Positions 9,518-17,360 are shown, counted from the stretch's first letter. The stretch is DNA of 64,000 bases from Bacillus aerolatus (GCF_009183655.1 NZ_WEIO01000006.1:124001-188000), one strand, 5' to 3'. The notes: a model not told the origin generated them from the letters alone. A program made the numbers and translations.

Positions 9518-10225
9518 GTGGAAACAGCGGCAAAGGAGGAATTATCTTTTCTCCAAGGTATTAAGGATTGTGTACCGACTTTGTTAGGATACATAAGCAT
9601 TGGTTTTGCGGCCGGAATGATCGGGGTTGCTTCAGGTTTGACTGTTTTGGAAATTGCTTTCATGTCAATTTTCGTTTACGCCGGGGCCGCGCAATTTATT
9701 ATTTGCGGAATGCTGGCAACAGCGAGTCCCGCATCAGCTATTATTTTTACTACTTTTATCGTAAATTTACGCCATTTTTTATTAAGTGCTACTTTAGCCC
9801 CTCACTTTACCAAGTATTCAGTGTGGAAAAACGCAGGAATTGGAGCACTTGTCACAGATGAGTCATTTGGCGTGGCTGCCGGGAGAATATTCAACAACAA
9901 ACCAATCAATGACCGCTGGATGAATGGATTAAACTTAACGGCCTATATTACATGGATTGCTTCCTGTGTCGTAGGAGCAGTACTCGGCAAATGGGTATCA
10001 GAACCCGAAAAATTCGGGCTGGATTTTGCCTTAACGGCGATGTTTGCTGCTCTGTTAATTTTACAGATGGAAAGCGTGAAAGCATCGAAGCTAAAACATT
10101 ATGTAATGTTAATTTTATTGATGGTTGCAGCTATGTATATTCTTTCTTTTTTTGTTTCGGTGGATTTGGCTGTTATATTTGCAACGGTTATAGTGGCAAC
10201 GGTTGGTGTGGTGACAGATAAATGA
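9518..10225 (+). CDS. azlC: AzlC-type branched-chain amino acid exporter, large subunit
   Basis: 235 residues, several membrane helices, AzlC family. GTG 9518 follows AAGGAGGGG by 7 nt and is the only start with a good SD. The family motif region ISIGFAAGMIG and AAQFIICGML are present. AzlC and AzlD form a two-component membrane exporter for branched-chain amino acids and toxic analogues. The azlD start overlaps the last four bases (ATGA). No Lrp-type AzlB gene is adjacent. Confidence 0.88.
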   Translation: METAAKEELSFLQGIKDCVPTLLGYISIGFAAGMIGVASGLTVLEIAFMSIFVYAGAAQFIICGMLATASPASAIIFTTFIVNLRHFLLSATLAPHFTKYSVWKNAGIGALVTDESFGVAAGRIFNNKPINDRWMNGLNLTAYITWIASCVVGAVLGKWVSEPEKFGLDFALTAMFAALLILQMESVKASKLKHYVMLILLMVAAMYILSFFVSVDLAVIFATVIVATVGVVTDK

Positions 10226-10548
10226 GTGTAAATATCACAATTCTTCTCATTATCATCGGTTGTGCGGTTGTTACACTTATACCCCGACTGGCCCCTTTTC
10301 TCATCGTCCGCAATATAAAGCTGCCTGAAGCTGTGATGAAATGGCTGTCATTTATTCCTGTTTGTATTTTGACAGCCTTAATCGTTGGAAGTGTGATTGA
10401 AAGCGGAGACGATAGTTTTCCAGGGATTAACTGGCAAGTGTTATTTGCTTTAATTCCAACCTTGGTCATCGCAATCTGGACAAAAAGTCTATTGATAACG
10501 GTTATTTTCGGCATTATTGTGATGGCGGTTTTGCGAAACTTTATGTAA
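10222..10548 (+). CDS. azlD: AzlD-type branched-chain amino acid exporter, small subunit
   Basis: 108 residues with about four hydrophobic helices; the N-terminal RLAPFLI and central LTALIVGSV are typical of AzlD. It overlaps azlC by 4 bp, so the two are translationally coupled and should form one transporter in the plasma membrane. Confidence 0.86.
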   Translation: MSVNITILLIIIGCAVVTLIPRLAPFLIVRNIKLPEAVMKWLSFIPVCILTALIVGSVIESGDDSFPGINWQVLFALIPTLVIAIWTKSLLITVIFGIIVMAVLRNFM

Positions 10549-10596
10549 AAGCAATCAGTAGAAATTATATGAAGGGTTCTGCCCCATTAGAAATAA

Positions 10597-10671
10597 TGGC
10601 TGGGCTAGCTGGATTTGAACCAACGCATCACGGAGTCAAAGTCCGTTGCCTTACCGCTTGGCTATAGCCCA
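10597..10671 (-). tRNA. tRNA-Gln (anticodon TTG), CCA encoded
   Basis: Reads on the minus strand as TGGGCTATAGCC at the 5' end, a CTTTGAC anticodon loop giving TTG, the T-loop GTTCAAATC, and acceptor TAGCCCA-G-CCA. The acceptor stem is 7 bp and all arms fold. It lies 45 bp downstream of a very glutamine-rich gene in the same orientation. Confidence 0.96.
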
Positions 10672-10676
10672 ATAAA

Positions 10677-10700
10677 GCTCCCTTCTTAAAAAAGGGAGGC
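10677..10700 (-). terminator. weak terminator between the Gln-rich gene and tRNA-Gln
   Basis: CTCCCTT (10678-10684) pairs with AAGGGAG (10692-10698) across a short A/T loop. The following minus-strand sequence is only moderately T-rich, so read-through into the tRNA is possible. Confidence 0.5.
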
Positions 10701-10716
10701 TCATTTTATATCGTTA

Positions 10717-10998
10717 TTATTGTTGCTGATTTTGCTGAGCAGCTTGTTGTTGGCTTTGCTGAACAGACTGTTGTGCCTGTTGTAATTGCTGTTGGGCTTG
10801 CTGTAACTGCTGATTTTGCTCAGCCGTAGCTTGACTTTGGACTTGTTGCATTTGTTGTTGAGCTTGTTGCATTTGTTGTTGAGCTTGTTGCAACTGCTGT
10901 GGGTTTGCACTAGCTTGTGCTTGTTGTACAGCCTGCTGTGCTTGTTGTACTGCAGACATAGCTTGTTGTATTTGTTGTTGTTGATTTTGTTGTGCCAA
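10717..10998 (-). CDS. glutamine-rich low-complexity protein of unknown function
   Basis: 93 residues, 53 of them glutamine by my count, the rest mostly Ala, Ser, Val, Leu, Met and Asn. Blocks of the type QQAQQQ(M/L)QQ recur about every 7 residues, compatible with a helical or coiled, amphipathic polymer. There is no signal peptide, cysteine or charged cluster. TTG 10998 follows AGGAGG by about 8 nt, a convincing start. I know no function. A spore coat or matrix-like role is possible but is speculation. The tRNA for CAA codons lies just downstream. Confidence 0.75.
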   Translation of the reverse strand: MAQQNQQQQIQQAMSAVQQAQQAVQQAQASANPQQLQQAQQQMQQAQQQMQQVQSQATAEQNQQLQQAQQQLQQAQQSVQQSQQQAAQQNQQQ

Positions 10999-11177
10999 TT
11001 GAATGACCTCCTGTACAGGTTTTAGTGTTGTTGAGGAGTTTAAAAACTCAACCTTCTTAAAATGTGTCAGATGTCTCCTGTATATTCATCTTTTTTTGTT
11101 TTTTTTCTTAATAAATTGGTTGGCGATTTTCATTCTCTTTCATTTTATTAAAGATTGACAACGAATTCTTATAAGTG

Positions 11178-11272
11178 GGTACCTGCCAAAAAACGCAGAA
11201 AACATACGCTAAGACAATTTTCAAATGAGAAAAGCCGACGATTCCTATACTAAGGAATTGTCGGCTTTTATT
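11178..11272. repeat. about 95-bp repeat with terminal hairpin (copy 2)
   Basis: Diverged copy of 6645-6740: starts GGGTACCTGCCAA, contains ACATACGCTAAG, and ends in a stem AAAGCCGACGATTCCT (11231-11246) with its near-complement to 11268 followed by T-rich sequence. Usable as a terminator on the plus strand. The 11027-11177 stretch before it is A/T-rich and shows no gene. Confidence 0.6.
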
Positions 11273-11286
11273 TTTTTATTGGATAA

Positions 11287-11391
11287 AGGGGTCCTGCCGC
11301 ATGCCCATCAAGCTAACGAAACACATTTCCCCCAAAAATGAAAAAAACGTTATTCTTTCAGAAAAATACTCGAAAAGGATGACGTTTTTTT
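11287..11391 (+). mobile_element. left end of a degraded IS4-family element
   Basis: GGGGTCCTGCC at 11287 begins a stretch leading into a transposase start, and includes AAAACGTTATTCTTTC with a loosely complementary GGATGACGTTTTTTT before the ATG. GGGGCAGGGTCAGG near 12180 could be the opposite end in inverted orientation. Boundaries are uncertain. Confidence 0.4.
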
Positions 11392-11577
11392 ATGAACCTC
11401 TCGCTTTCTGAAGAATTACATCTATTCTCATAAGAATTACAACGCTTTCTATCTCCAATTGTCTTACAAAAAATCGCTAAACAAGTTGGTTTTGTTCAAC
11501 GATCGAGTAAGTATCAAGCAGACGAATTCATCGCCCTTTGGGTTTGGCTCAGCCAAGAAGTCGCGAGTACATCGTAA
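11392..11577 (+). pseudogene. IS4-family transposase remnant (N-terminal fragment)
   Basis: Reading from ATG 11392 gives MNLSLSEELHLFS, a stop at codon 14, then ELQRFLSPIVLQKIAKQVGF and VQRSSKYQADEFIALWVWLS, the typical N-terminus of IS4-family transposases of Bacillaceae (usually about 450-480 residues). After codon 61 a second stop follows and the similarity ends. The element is dead. A C-terminal fragment of a similar transposase lies at 59207-59340. Confidence 0.75.
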
Positions 11578-11739
11578 TGCCCCCAAGTTACCAACCATTG
11601 AACGGTTTATAGATCCCACTAAATTAACTGTTGGATTTTCTTTATTAACTTGGTTTTGTTTTTTCTCTTGTTCTTCTCCCGTATTCACCAATTTATCCCC
11701 TATACATACCCCTTATGGATTGTATAATTGCTCCTATAA

Positions 11740-11785
11740 AATAAAAATAGTGCCAACTTCTATTTAATAGAAATCGGCACTTCGT
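11740..11785 (-). terminator. terminator of the zinc-ribbon gene
   Basis: On the minus strand AAGTGCCGATTTCTATT pairs with AATAGAAGTTGGCACT and is followed by ATTTTTATTTT. It begins right at the stop codon of the gene ending at 11786. The 11578-11739 stretch holds no other gene I can support. Confidence 0.75.
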
Positions 11786-11995
11786 TTAGCGTGACGCTTT
11801 TGGCGGTTGGCACACGTCACATTTACGTTGGTTATTATTTTTAAATTTCGTAAATGTTTTTTCAAAATTGCTACCACATGCACATTTAAATAGTAACTTT
11901 TGAGAAAAACCGTGATATTCCGTCGTTAGTAACTTACTTTCCGAATTGTTCTCAACAAACTCTTTAATTTTACCGATTGTCCATCTTTTATTCAT
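11786..11995 (-). CDS. small zinc-ribbon protein
   Basis: 69 residues from ATG 11995, preceded by GGAGGTG at good spacing; upstream in-frame codons lack an SD. The N-terminal part (WTIGKIKEFVENN) looks helical; the C-terminal half has CACG and CDVC, four cysteines that can hold one zinc. Comparable small zinc-ribbon modules occur next to phage or homing-endonuclease genes and recognise repetitive DNA, but I cannot assign a role. It sits between two candidate IS ends and may be cargo or a bystander. Confidence 0.65.
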   Translation of the reverse strand: MNKRWTIGKIKEFVENNSESKLLTTEYHGFSQKLLFKCACGSNFEKTFTKFKNNNQRKCDVCQPPKASR

Positions 11996-12253
11996 TCTCT
12001 TACACCTCCATATTTTATCACTAGGCGGAGGCTTTTCTTGGCATCCGTTCAATTATGAGAAAAAGTCGTAATTATCCTAAGTTTCTCATTATAACATAAG
12101 CTGACACACAATTAAACAGATCGTTATTTTGAACGCGTACTAGGTCATTTCAAACTGTCGTAGCATATTCGATCTATCTGGGGCAGGGTCAGGAAAATGC
12201 GGATTTACAACGCTAAAAAAGTTTCACCCCATAAAAAAAGTCGATTTCAAGCT

Positions 12254-13477
12254 CTATTCGTTTTTTGTTTGCAATTCACGAACTTTTTGATCGCCCGGGA
12301 GCCAAAGCGCGCTGATACCGAGAAGTGGCAGCAAGCTTGCAAGAATCATAATAAATTTCAAGCCGATGCTGTCTGCGAGTACACCAAGAACAACGGAGCC
12401 AATGGCCCCCATTCCAAATGCCAGGCCGACAATTAAGCCGGATGCCATTCCGACCTTATTAGGAAGCAGTTCTTGAGCGTACACCACTGCTACACTAAAG
12501 CTCGACAGCAAGATAAAACCGATCAACAAAAAGAGCGGAAGGACGGCAGCGAGAGGAACGTATGGCAGAATGGCCGCAAGTGGTGCTGCTCCCAGCATTG
12601 AAAAGACGAGCAGGTTTTTCCGTCCAAAGCGGTCAGCAAGCGGTCCTCCGAGAAACGTACCTGCGACACCGGCAGCTAAGTATACAAATAAATATAATTG
12701 CGCTTGTTTGATCGATAGTCCGTAATCTTCAATTAAATAAAACTGATAAAAATTTGTTATTGCTGCTGCATACCAGGAGCGTGCAAAAACAAAAAAGATT
12801 AATAGTATCATCGCCCATTTGACTCGTGCATGCAATTTGTTTTTGCCGGAAGCTGTAAGTTGTTTTTTTCTTGCTGATTGAATAGACAGTCTTTGTTTAT
12901 ACCAGGCAGATACTTTTGTAAGTAATATGGCGCCGCCCGCAGTAACCGCGGCAAACAGCAAGGATCCTTTTTGACCAAGAGGTACGAAAATAAATGCCGT
13001 AAAGATTGGCGCAAGAGATTGTCCTCCGTTCCCGCCCATTTGATAAATAGACTGGGCAAGGCCTCGCTTTTGCCCGGCTGCCATAAAGGCAACCCTTGAC
13101 CCTTCCGGATGAAAGACGGCGGATCCTAAACCAATAAATAAAACCGCAAGCAGCAGAAAGGAAAAACTGGGTGACAATCCAAAAGCGATCACACCGATCA
13201 TAGATAGGCCCATTCCAACGGGCAGTAAGTAAGGCTGCGGTTTCCGATCCGCTGCTGCCCCAAATACGGGTTGCATAACTGATGATGTCATATTTAAAAC
13301 GAAAGCGATCCAGCCAAGCTGCGCATAAGATAAATCGAGAGAACGTTCAATGATTGGAAACATCGCTGGGACAACAGATTGGATAGAATCATTAATAAAG
13401 TGACCGGCACTAATGGCAAATAAGATGCTGTAGGTGGTAGCCTGCCGCAATTCTGCCTTTTTTGCTGTGTTTGACAT
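12254..13477 (-). CDS. MFS transporter, fosmidomycin-resistance (Fsr) type
   Basis: About 407 residues, 12 helices. The N-terminal SAGHFINDSIQSVVPAMFP and the segment GLGSAVFHPEGSRVA are strongly typical of the Fsr group; a motif-A relative ADRFGRKN lies near residue 275. ATG 13477 is preferred, with GGGA upstream; an in-frame TTG seven codons earlier has no SD. It should be a proton-driven efflux pump, substrate unknown. Confidence 0.82.
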   Translation of the reverse strand: MSNTAKKAELRQATTYSILFAISAGHFINDSIQSVVPAMFPIIERSLDLSYAQLGWIAFVLNMTSSVMQPVFGAAADRKPQPYLLPVGMGLSMIGVIAFGLSPSFSFLLLAVLFIGLGSAVFHPEGSRVAFMAAGQKRGLAQSIYQMGGNGGQSLAPIFTAFIFVPLGQKGSLLFAAVTAGGAILLTKVSAWYKQRLSIQSARKKQLTASGKNKLHARVKWAMILLIFFVFARSWYAAAITNFYQFYLIEDYGLSIKQAQLYLFVYLAAGVAGTFLGGPLADRFGRKNLLVFSMLGAAPLAAILPYVPLAAVLPLFLLIGFILLSSFSVAVVYAQELLPNKVGMASGLIVGLAFGMGAIGSVVLGVLADSIGLKFIMILASLLPLLGISALWLPGDQKVRELQTKNE

Positions 13478-13576
13478 GTAATTTTCATTCCCATTCAAAA
13501 GTAATATGTAAGCTATTTTGTTTTATGCATGACGGGCAAGGTCTTTTAAAATAGCAAGTAATAAGAGCAATATGTA

Positions 13577-13612
13577 AGCAAAAGCCCCCGCTCATTAAAA
13601 GTTTGCGGGGGC
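13577..13612 (-). terminator. GC-rich terminator
   Basis: GCCCCCGC (13584-13591) pairs with GCGGGGGC (13605-13612); on the minus strand it is followed by TTTTGC. It lies downstream of the yrzI-like gene and probably ends that transcript before the MFS gene. Confidence 0.7.
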
Positions 13613-13661
13613 AGGTCCAATGACTGTTACATTCATTTATTCCTATTCCTAGTCGGCTTCA

Positions 13662-13730
13662 CTAGGCAGAGTCCTTCAAAACAAAGAGTGCATTCAGTAA
13701 TTTCACTTCGGTTGGCAATAAGAAAATCAT
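13662..13730 (-). CDS. possible 22-residue peptide after yrzI
   Basis: ATG 13730 is preceded by AAAGGGG about 8 nt upstream and encodes MIFLLPTEVKLLNALFVLKD plus two residues to a TAG. YrzI loci sometimes carry further tiny ORFs, but this one rests only on the ribosome site and position. Confidence 0.3.
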   Translation of the reverse strand: MIFLLPTEVKLLNALFVLKDSA

Positions 13731-13759
13731 AAAACATTCCCCTTTCGAATTCATTTTTT

Positions 13760-13903
13760 TTAGAAAAAGTTTCTCAAGTGTTCTTGCTGTTTCATGTGCA
13801 TTTCTTCATACATTTTTTTAACACGCTCGTTATGAAAATAATCTTCCACACTTTTTTTACGCTTTTTAATGGTGATAATGACAAATATTAAGTTGATCGT
13901 CAT
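13760..13903 (-). CDS. yrzI: YrzI-family small protein
   Basis: 47 residues starting at ATG 13903 after GGGAGGTGAGACC. An N-terminal hydrophobic stretch (MTINLIFVIITI) is followed by a basic KKRKK cluster and HNERVKKMYEEM, the signature of the YrzI family of tiny Bacillaceae proteins. Function unknown; a single short membrane-associated helix is likely. Too short for usual ORF callers. Confidence 0.8.
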   Translation of the reverse strand: MTINLIFVIITIKKRKKSVEDYFHNERVKKMYEEMHMKQQEHLRNFF

Positions 13904-14363
13904 CTGGTCTCACCTCCCTTCAGAAAGCATCATATGCTTCTGCCTCTTGGAAGTTAATGTGAAAGCTGACCAGTTCATGAACGCGCGGTTGAGAAATACT
14001 TTGCACTTATGTTGTTAATTATATCCATAATGAAAGAGGAAAAACAAGATTTTTTTGGAATTTTGCAAAAAAAGAATGCCGGTCATCTGGTATTCTTTTT
14101 ACGGCTGCAGGAGACTGGCCGACAAATGCAAATAGTATAAACTAAGATATATTTTCGAAGGTGAAACCTTGATTTTTCTATGCTAAGGGGAAATTCAAGA
14201 TTGTTTTTATATTATCAATGTGTGACGCAATTATTTGTCAAAGGATAGTGTGTTCCTTCATAATTTCAGTGTACAATATATTGTATTTACTATTGGAATT
14301 CCTTATCCTTTATAATGTACTATAAAAGAGTTACACAAAATGAGTACAGGGTGGTGAATTGTA
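13904..14363. other. intergenic region between yrzI and the GntR gene
   Basis: Holds GAAGCATATGATGCTTTC (hairpin near 13924-13942) in the yrzI leader and a possible bidirectional terminator at 14068-14100 (GAATGCC...GGTATTC flanked by A and T runs). Upstream of the GntR gene there are A/T-rich promoter-like stretches but no pair I would fix. No coding sequence seen. Confidence 0.5.
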
Positions 14364-15026
14364 ATGCCGGTACCTACTAATCATTCGAAACCGATACGTA
14401 CATCTGCAAAAGAAAGTGCATTCAACCAACTTCAGCAATGGATTATAGACGGGACATTACATCCGGGTGAAAAACTGAACGATACGGAACTTGCCAAAGC
14501 GTTAGGCGTTAGCAGGACACCAGTTCGTGAGTCGTTGCAATTGCTTGAAGCACAGGGCTTCGTAAAGATGTATCCAGGAAAAGCTACTCAAGTGACCGAA
14601 GTAGAAAAGGAATCTATTAATGATCTCCTTCCTCCACTTGCCGCGTTGCAGGCGCTTTCCGCCGAACTGGCCATTCCCTATTTAACGAAAGAGGTTATTT
14701 CATTGCTCGAAAGTACGAATGAGCGATTTGCTGAAGCAGTCCGCTTAGAAAATTATTTTTCTGCACTGAAAATTGATGAAGAATTTCATCAAATCATCGT
14801 CGACACCGCGAAAAATCCGTATATTCTTACGATGGTTGCAGCACTGCAAGCACACGTTAGAAGATTATTTTTCCATAATTCGATTGTCTTAACAGAAAAA
14901 TCGATAGATGAGCATACTGCAATTATTAGATTAATGAAAGAATGCGACGCTAGGAGCGTTTCCGCCATTATGCGGGAAAACTGGCTCCGTGCCATTGATG
15001 AATTTTATTCAAGAAAGTCTGAATGA
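14364..15026 (+). CDS. GntR-family transcriptional regulator (FadR/FCD type)
   Basis: 220 residues. N-terminal winged helix with the family core AFNQLQQWIIDGTLHPGEKL and AKALGVSRTPVRESLQLLE (about residues 20-62); C-terminal all-helical FCD ligand domain with EEFHQIIVDTAKNPY, whose histidines usually bind a metal and an organic acid. GGTGG precedes ATG 14364. No metabolic operon is adjacent, so the regulated pathway and effector cannot be given. Confidence 0.87.
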   Translation: MPVPTNHSKPIRTSAKESAFNQLQQWIIDGTLHPGEKLNDTELAKALGVSRTPVRESLQLLEAQGFVKMYPGKATQVTEVEKESINDLLPPLAALQALSAELAIPYLTKEVISLLESTNERFAEAVRLENYFSALKIDEEFHQIIVDTAKNPYILTMVAALQAHVRRLFFHNSIVLTEKSIDEHTAIIRLMKECDARSVSAIMRENWLRAIDEFYSRKSE

Positions 15027-15030
15027 ACAT

Positions 15031-15069
15031 AAAAGCCGGTTCCCTCTATGAATGAAGAAACCGGCTTTT
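15031..15069 (+). terminator. terminator of the GntR gene
   Basis: AAAAGCCGGTT pairs with AACCGGCTTTT across a 17-nt loop, a few bases after the stop. The following 15070-15337 is A/T-rich with no gene that I can support. Confidence 0.88.
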
Positions 15070-15337
15070 ATTGATGTCTGATTTTAAAACTGAATTTCTA
15101 GAATGTGTTTTTGAATAGCTTTATGCAATATATTAATAAAATTTTTGGGGGATTTTGAAAACCCAAAATATCCATCCTGCAGCTAAAGTTTACAAGATGG
15201 ATATTCGTTCATCATATTTCGGCTGAATTTTATCTCCACTTTGATATGGAGTTTTCTCTATATTCCAATAATAAACAAAAATAATATAGATGATGTCTGC
15301 ATATAGTCAAAGCTTCTGCAAATCTTGAGAAATCACG

Positions 15338-15712
15338 TCACAAAATATAGGCGGCAAGCGCCCGCTGTACATCAAATATGCTGTCGTCTTTTCGAAACTG
15401 CTTGGCAATCGGATTTTCCCTTCCTGAAATCCAAATTAACAACTCAGCTTCCAAATCGAATGTGCCGGCAGTTTGTACACTGAAATGAGTGATGCTGCGG
15501 TATGGAACAGAGTGGTACTCAATTCGTTTCCCGGTGACGCCTTGCTTATCAATAAAAATGAGCCGTCTATTGCTGAACACGATTAAGTCTCTTAAAATCT
15601 GAAAAGCTTTTTCAATTTTCTCTCCTTCAGAAAGAATTTGTTCAAGTGTTTTTTCGACTTTCTCAATATTTGCTTCTGTCGCATTGCCAATCAAACCGTC
15701 AAACAACCCCAT
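15338..15712 (-). CDS. bacterial PH-domain protein (YvbH N-terminal type)
   Basis: 124 residues from ATG 15712, which follows AAAAGGG; an upstream in-frame ATG extends into the rtp gene and has no SD. The whole protein is one PH-like domain: VFSNRRLIFIDKQGV in the middle and the IEYHSVPYRSITHFSVQTAG strand pair are characteristic. Function unknown; such proteins are cytoplasmic and may oligomerise. It starts 47 bp after the RTP-like gene, suggesting one transcript. Confidence 0.78.
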   Translation of the reverse strand: MGLFDGLIGNATEANIEKVEKTLEQILSEGEKIEKAFQILRDLIVFSNRRLIFIDKQGVTGKRIEYHSVPYRSITHFSVQTAGTFDLEAELLIWISGRENPIAKQFRKDDSIFDVQRALAAYIL

Positions 15713-15758
15713 TACATCACCCTTTTCTCTTTTTTCTACCTTCAACCCGTGAAGTTGT

Positions 15759-16118
15759 TTAATACACATCCTCCAGAGCTTTTCTTAGCAGACCCATACT
15801 TCGGTCAAGATCCGTCTTCACTTGTTTTTTATAGAGCTTGGCTTTTTCATAGTCATCAAATTGATAGATAACGACTTCTTTATATTTTGCGCCTTCCTGC
15901 AGCTTTTTATGTCTCTTTAAAATACCGTCATCAATCAGTTCATGAAGAGACCGATAAATTTCTGAATGGTTTGGTTCATAGCCGAATTGTTTAAACGTCA
16001 TTTTTAATTCATCCATAGCCTGCATGCCATACAGCTTATTTTCTTCGACGAAACGAATCATAAAAAGTTTTAAAAATGCTCGTTGTTTAATCAAAAATTT
16101 CCCCTCACCTCTTGCCAA
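15759..16118 (-). CDS. rtp: replication terminator protein homologue (RTP)
   Basis: About 119 residues; the B. subtilis RTP is 122. The correspondence runs nearly end to end: F-LIKQRAFLKL, LYG, a PNHSEIYRSLHELIDDGILK helix-turn-helix region and EGAKYKEVVIYQF, then an AKLYKKQ...DLDR coiled C-terminal helix. RTP is a winged-helix dimer that binds Ter sites and blocks DnaB from one side. The probable start is TTG 16118 with GAGGTG upstream; a GTG three codons earlier has no room for an SD. No clear Ter site was found upstream, so arrest function is unproven; a plasmid-type or regulatory paralogue is possible. Confidence 0.85.
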   Translation of the reverse strand: MARGEGKFLIKQRAFLKLFMIRFVEENKLYGMQAMDELKMTFKQFGYEPNHSEIYRSLHELIDDGILKRHKKLQEGAKYKEVVIYQFDDYEKAKLYKKQVKTDLDRSMGLLRKALEDVY

Positions 16119-16208
16119 AACTCTCACCTCTTCTTTGTTTAGCTGCTTGGTTATAGTCTTTATATTTATTTTAACAAAAACATAAGTAAATCACTAGTTA
16201 TATGTTGA

Positions 16209-16243
16209 TTTTGAATTTTGCACAGTATGTAACTTAAAATAAA
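16209..16243. repeat. short conserved intergenic motif, copy 1 of 3
   Basis: TTTTGAATTTTGCACA followed by a TATGTAA-A/T segment. Near-identical copies lie at 18403-18432 and 18871-18900, each a few bases after the 3' end of a gene of this cluster. Confidence 0.6.
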
Positions 16244-16263
16244 AGACATCGATTGCGATGTCC
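16243..16263 (-). terminator. terminator of the DUF421 gene
   Basis: GACATCG-CAAT-CGATGTC followed by TTTTATTTT on the minus strand, directly after the stop. Confidence 0.82.
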
Positions 16264-16264
16264 C

Positions 16265-17125
16265 TCAGTTTAATAAATATGGTTTTGCTTGTTGGATTAC
16301 TTTGTTGATATCTGCCGCGTTTTTTTCGTACATCTTTTTCGTTTCTTGGCAGTCCGTCGATAAAGCGAAAGCCTCCATATCGGCTGCAAACTTTTTTAAG
16401 TTGGCCAACAGCAGCGGTCTTTCCTGCGGAGCAGCTGGCTGTAGTTGGTCATCATATAAATCTACGTACAATTCTCCATATGAGTTCACTTGACCCAAAA
16501 ATACATTTTCGATCGTTACGCCTGCCACTTCTAATTCTTCATTGAGCCATTCTTTCGTTTTCCCACTTTTAGAAAGCGCGTCTACCAACAGGCGCCCATC
16601 CATAATGATCGTATGCGGTTCTTTTTCATTGATCGGCATAAGTTGCAGGTCACTTCTCGTCAGCGGTCGTTTATCTTTTTTCAACAAAGTATTTAAACTG
16701 CCATCTTGTTCAAGTATGGCATATTCCACATCTTGAACAGAAAAAATACCTTTTTTACGAAGCAAGGATAACATTTCATCAATCGTATACTTTTCTTTTT
16801 TCAAATTTTCTTCAAAAATTTTCCCGTCTTTGATGAATACCGCTCCATTGCCTTCCACTATCCCGCGAAATGATTTACTTTTCAGCGCGATATAACCAGC
16901 CAAGAGCGGCACGAGACCCCATACTATAATAGCGACAAACGCATCTAAAATGGGGCGGTCTCTAGCCATGGACACTTCGGCGGCAATGCTGCCGATGGTG
17001 ATACCTGCAATATATTCGAAAAAGGACAGCTGTGAAATTTGCCTTTTGCCAATTATTTTCGTAATGATGAATAATATAAGCAGAAAAGAAACGGAACGGA
17101 GCATTACTTCCAGCCATTGAGCCAT
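16265..17125 (-). CDS. DUF421 (YetF/YrbG-type) membrane protein
   Basis: 286 residues. Two to three N-terminal helices with the family motif GKRQISQLSFFEYIAGITIGS (quoted in parts: GKRQISQ and FFEYIAGITIG), then cytoplasmic beta domains and a C-terminal tail with QKE-type charged helices. DUF421 proteins are regularly encoded with DUF1657 and SpoVA genes in mobile spoVA-type clusters. In spores they are thought to be in the inner membrane; biochemical function unknown. ATG follows a GGGG-rich SD, 17 bp after DUF1657. Confidence 0.85.
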   Translation of the reverse strand: MAQWLEVMLRSVSFLLILFIITKIIGKRQISQLSFFEYIAGITIGSIAAEVSMARDRPILDAFVAIIVWGLVPLLAGYIALKSKSFRGIVEGNGAVFIKDGKIFEENLKKEKYTIDEMLSLLRKKGIFSVQDVEYAILEQDGSLNTLLKKDKRPLTRSDLQLMPINEKEPHTIIMDGRLLVDALSKSGKTKEWLNEELEVAGVTIENVFLGQVNSYGELYVDLYDDQLQPAAPQERPLLLANLKKFAADMEAFALSTDCQETKKMYEKNAADINKVIQQAKPYLLN

Positions 17126-17141
17126 GTGTTCGCCCCCCTAG

Positions 17142-17348
17142 TTAAAACCCTTCATATTGTGGTTCTTCATTTTCCAGCTCGAAAATTCGTTTGTTCATTT
17201 GTTCAATTACTTCATGAATGGTAAGCATGCTTTCATGGAAAAGTTGCTGAGCATCTGGATCGCTGGATAACAGCGCCATTTTTGAAAATACAGCTTCCGC
17301 ATGCTTTAACCCAGCTGTGCACGTTTTTACATCAGATGCAACTGTCAT
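17142..17348 (-). CDS. DUF1657 protein (spoVA-cluster associated)
   Basis: 68 residues, predicted all helical, start ATG 17348 after AAGGAG. Shared family pattern: TVASDVK, then TAGLKHAEAVFSKMAL and a C-terminal ENEEPQY. Two further DUF1657 copies (one dead) lie upstream. The family has no known activity but tracks with spoVA genes that affect germination and heat resistance. Confidence 0.85.
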   Translation of the reverse strand: MTVASDVKTCTAGLKHAEAVFSKMALLSSDPDAQQLFHESMLTIHEVIEQMNKRIFELENEEPQYEGF

Positions 17349-17360
17349 CGTTTTCTCCTT

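Noticed and set aside
16128-16210. Ter-like sequences upstream of the rtp homologue
   Set aside because: Some ACTAnnn and TATGTaa pieces occur, but no stretch matches the B. subtilis Ter consensus over its length or as an inverted pair.
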